From Acidobacteriota bacterium (GTDB lineage: Bacteria > Acidobacteriota > Terriglobia > Terriglobales > Acidobacteriaceae): 54,534 nt of DNA. Shown here piece by piece: positions 53,856 through 54,534 of this stretch; position 1 is the stretch's first letter; each line of letters opens with the position of its first letter. The notes below the pieces were generated by a model. The model was not told the DNA's origin, ran no database searches, and saw nothing but the letters and a program-made list of their open reading frames with translations. The stretch covers positions 1 through 54,534 of the forward strand of contig PJLO01000016.1 of the NCBI GenBank assembly GCA_003010405.1, written 5' to 3'. Made by a program: the position numbers and the translations under genes.

Positions 53856-54534
53856 GTGTTGAAACATGTGTTTCTGATTGATGTCACCCGCCATTTAGGC
53901 CCGGTGCTGCATGTTGCTGATGCTGTCCGGGCCTATTCAGCTAGATTTGAGCCTGCGGTGACTGAGTGGTTCGGAAAGCCCGCACAGTTTTCTGCGATAG
54001 GCACGGAAGGGACACACTTTCACCAGGTAGGGTTTGAGACCAACCTTTACCAGAAAATCAGTGCGCGCATTGACGCGCTAGCAGCTGACGGGTACTCGGA
54101 TGCTATTTTCCATGTGCTGTCGCACGACGGGCACCTTTTGAACGCTGCCACGAAGCTGAGTGGAGCCTCACGGACGGTCACGTGCGCTGGTCTAGGCGCT
54201 GTGGTGAGAGAAGCGAAGGATGGAGGGTCTCCAAGACGTGTGCAAGCGTTAGTGTCAACAGAAACTTCATCTTCCTCAATTCCTCTCAGCGAGGCGATCG
54301 AACTCACGAAGAAATTGTTGGCAGAACAAAACTATATTTCGTCAGATAGGGCGCTGAAACTGTCCTCCCTGCGTGGTTTACTGGTCCAACGGGACTCGCG
54401 GGCGAGAGTGCATCGATTTGATCTGAACTCGACCAAATTGATCTCGAATATTGTTCAAGACGGGAGGACTAAAGGATGGTGTCAAGGGCGGAGTAAAAGT
54501 AGGCCAGTAGGGCGGAGTAAAAGTGAGCCAGTAG
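53856..54534 (+). CDS. Unrecognised protein (possible NYN/PIN-like) cut by IS21-like repeats; incomplete at window end
   Basis: The frame is open from GTG 53856 to the window end without a stop (226 codons). The first about 208 residues look natural. An N-terminal strand VFLIDVTRHLGPVLH places an Asp early. A second strand SDAIFHVLSHDGHLLNA (about 83-99) and a third TVTCAGLGAVVREA resemble the acidic alpha/beta pattern of NYN/PIN-type nucleases. A Ser-rich linker (TETSSSS) leads to a helical, possibly winged-helix C-terminus. The last 18 codons fall in the tandem repeat at 54487-54534, so the native end is probably lost to an insertion. The fold assignment is inference; no family is firmly recognised. 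Confidence 0.55.
   Translation, partial: MLKHVFLIDVTRHLGPVLHVADAVRAYSARFEPAVTEWFGKPAQFSAIGTEGTHFHQVGFETNLYQKISARIDALAADGYSDAIFHVLSHDGHLLNAATKLSGASRTVTCAGLGAVVREAKDGGSPRRVQALVSTETSSSSIPLSEAIELTKKLLAEQNYISSDRALKLSSLRGLLVQRDSRARVHRFDLNSTKLISNIVQDGRTKGWCQGRSKSRPVGRSKSEPV
54480..54534. mobile_element. End of a probable IS21-family element (24-bp tandem repeats), cut by window edge
   Basis: From TGTCAAGGGCGGAGT at 54480 there are two tandem 24-nt units at 54487-54510 and 54511-54534, starting GGCGGAGTAAAAGT and differing at two positions. IS21-family elements typically begin with TGT and carry multiple terminal repeats of this kind. The transposase genes would lie to the right and are outside the window. 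Confidence 0.6.

Overview
This window looks like chromosomal DNA from an Acidobacteriota (Terriglobia-type) bacterium of medium-high GC. The sequence supports this in several ways: tandem DUF507 genes, a recJ-lptCA-lptB-rpoN-hpf-rapZ-msbA-yicC-gmk-rpoZ-coaBC-udg-priA string of the kind seen in that phylum, an outer-membrane receptor with an N-terminal carboxypeptidase-like regulatory domain, paired MacB-type permeases, and frequent GTG/TTG starts. The LPS-export genes show a diderm envelope. No rRNA or tRNA gene was found. Taxonomy is inferred from gene content only.

Layout. 1-190: low-complexity and GGTGTCC/GGACACC repeats. 189-742 (-): two DUF507 genes. 963-18423 (+): a long housekeeping block covering single-strand exonuclease RecJ, fused LptC-LptA, LptB, sigma-54, ribosome hibernation factor, RapZ, MsbA-like exporter, YicC, guanylate kinase, omega subunit, CoaBC, uracil-DNA glycosylase and PriA. 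Many junctions overlap by 1-4 nt. 18471-19800 (-): site-2 protease and HU, with a good HU promoter. 20077-21657 (+): dCTP deaminase and Sua5/TsaC. 21693-24164 (-): Hfq-like protein, DNA polymerase III delta-prime and thymidylate kinase. 24299-26242 (+): M61 aminopeptidase. 26312-29031 (-): EamA transporter and acyl-CoA synthetase. 29360-35892: flavoprotein, VKOR and thioredoxin, DUF892 and DUF4142 stress-type proteins, and two MacB-like permeases without an ATPase. 36425-39807: EF-G paralogue and RuvB. 40025-41083: a lone ParA-like ATPase in more AT-rich DNA. 41250-45768 (-): YihY, a PleD-like diguanylate cyclase and a hybrid histidine kinase. 45989-47487 (+): TPR protein and DUF4037 nucleotidyltransferase-like protein. 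47577-49958 (-): TonB-dependent receptor. 50243-53297 (+): promoter, cobalamin riboswitch and nrdD-nrdG. 53298-54534: accessory DNA with a strong promoter, a T/G-rich leader, a 47-aa membrane-type ORF, and an unrecognised gene that runs into 24-bp tandem repeats resembling the end of an IS21-family element.

The core block couples envelope export, sigma-54/RapZ regulation, nucleotide supply and DNA repair. The nrdDG locus should be switched off when B12 is abundant, which makes sense if the cell also has a B12-dependent class II reductase elsewhere. The least explained parts are the right-hand end (53.3-54.5 kb), the lone ParA-like gene, the fused LptC-LptA bridge protein, the Hfq-like protein lacking the YKH histidine, and the ATPase-less permease pair.
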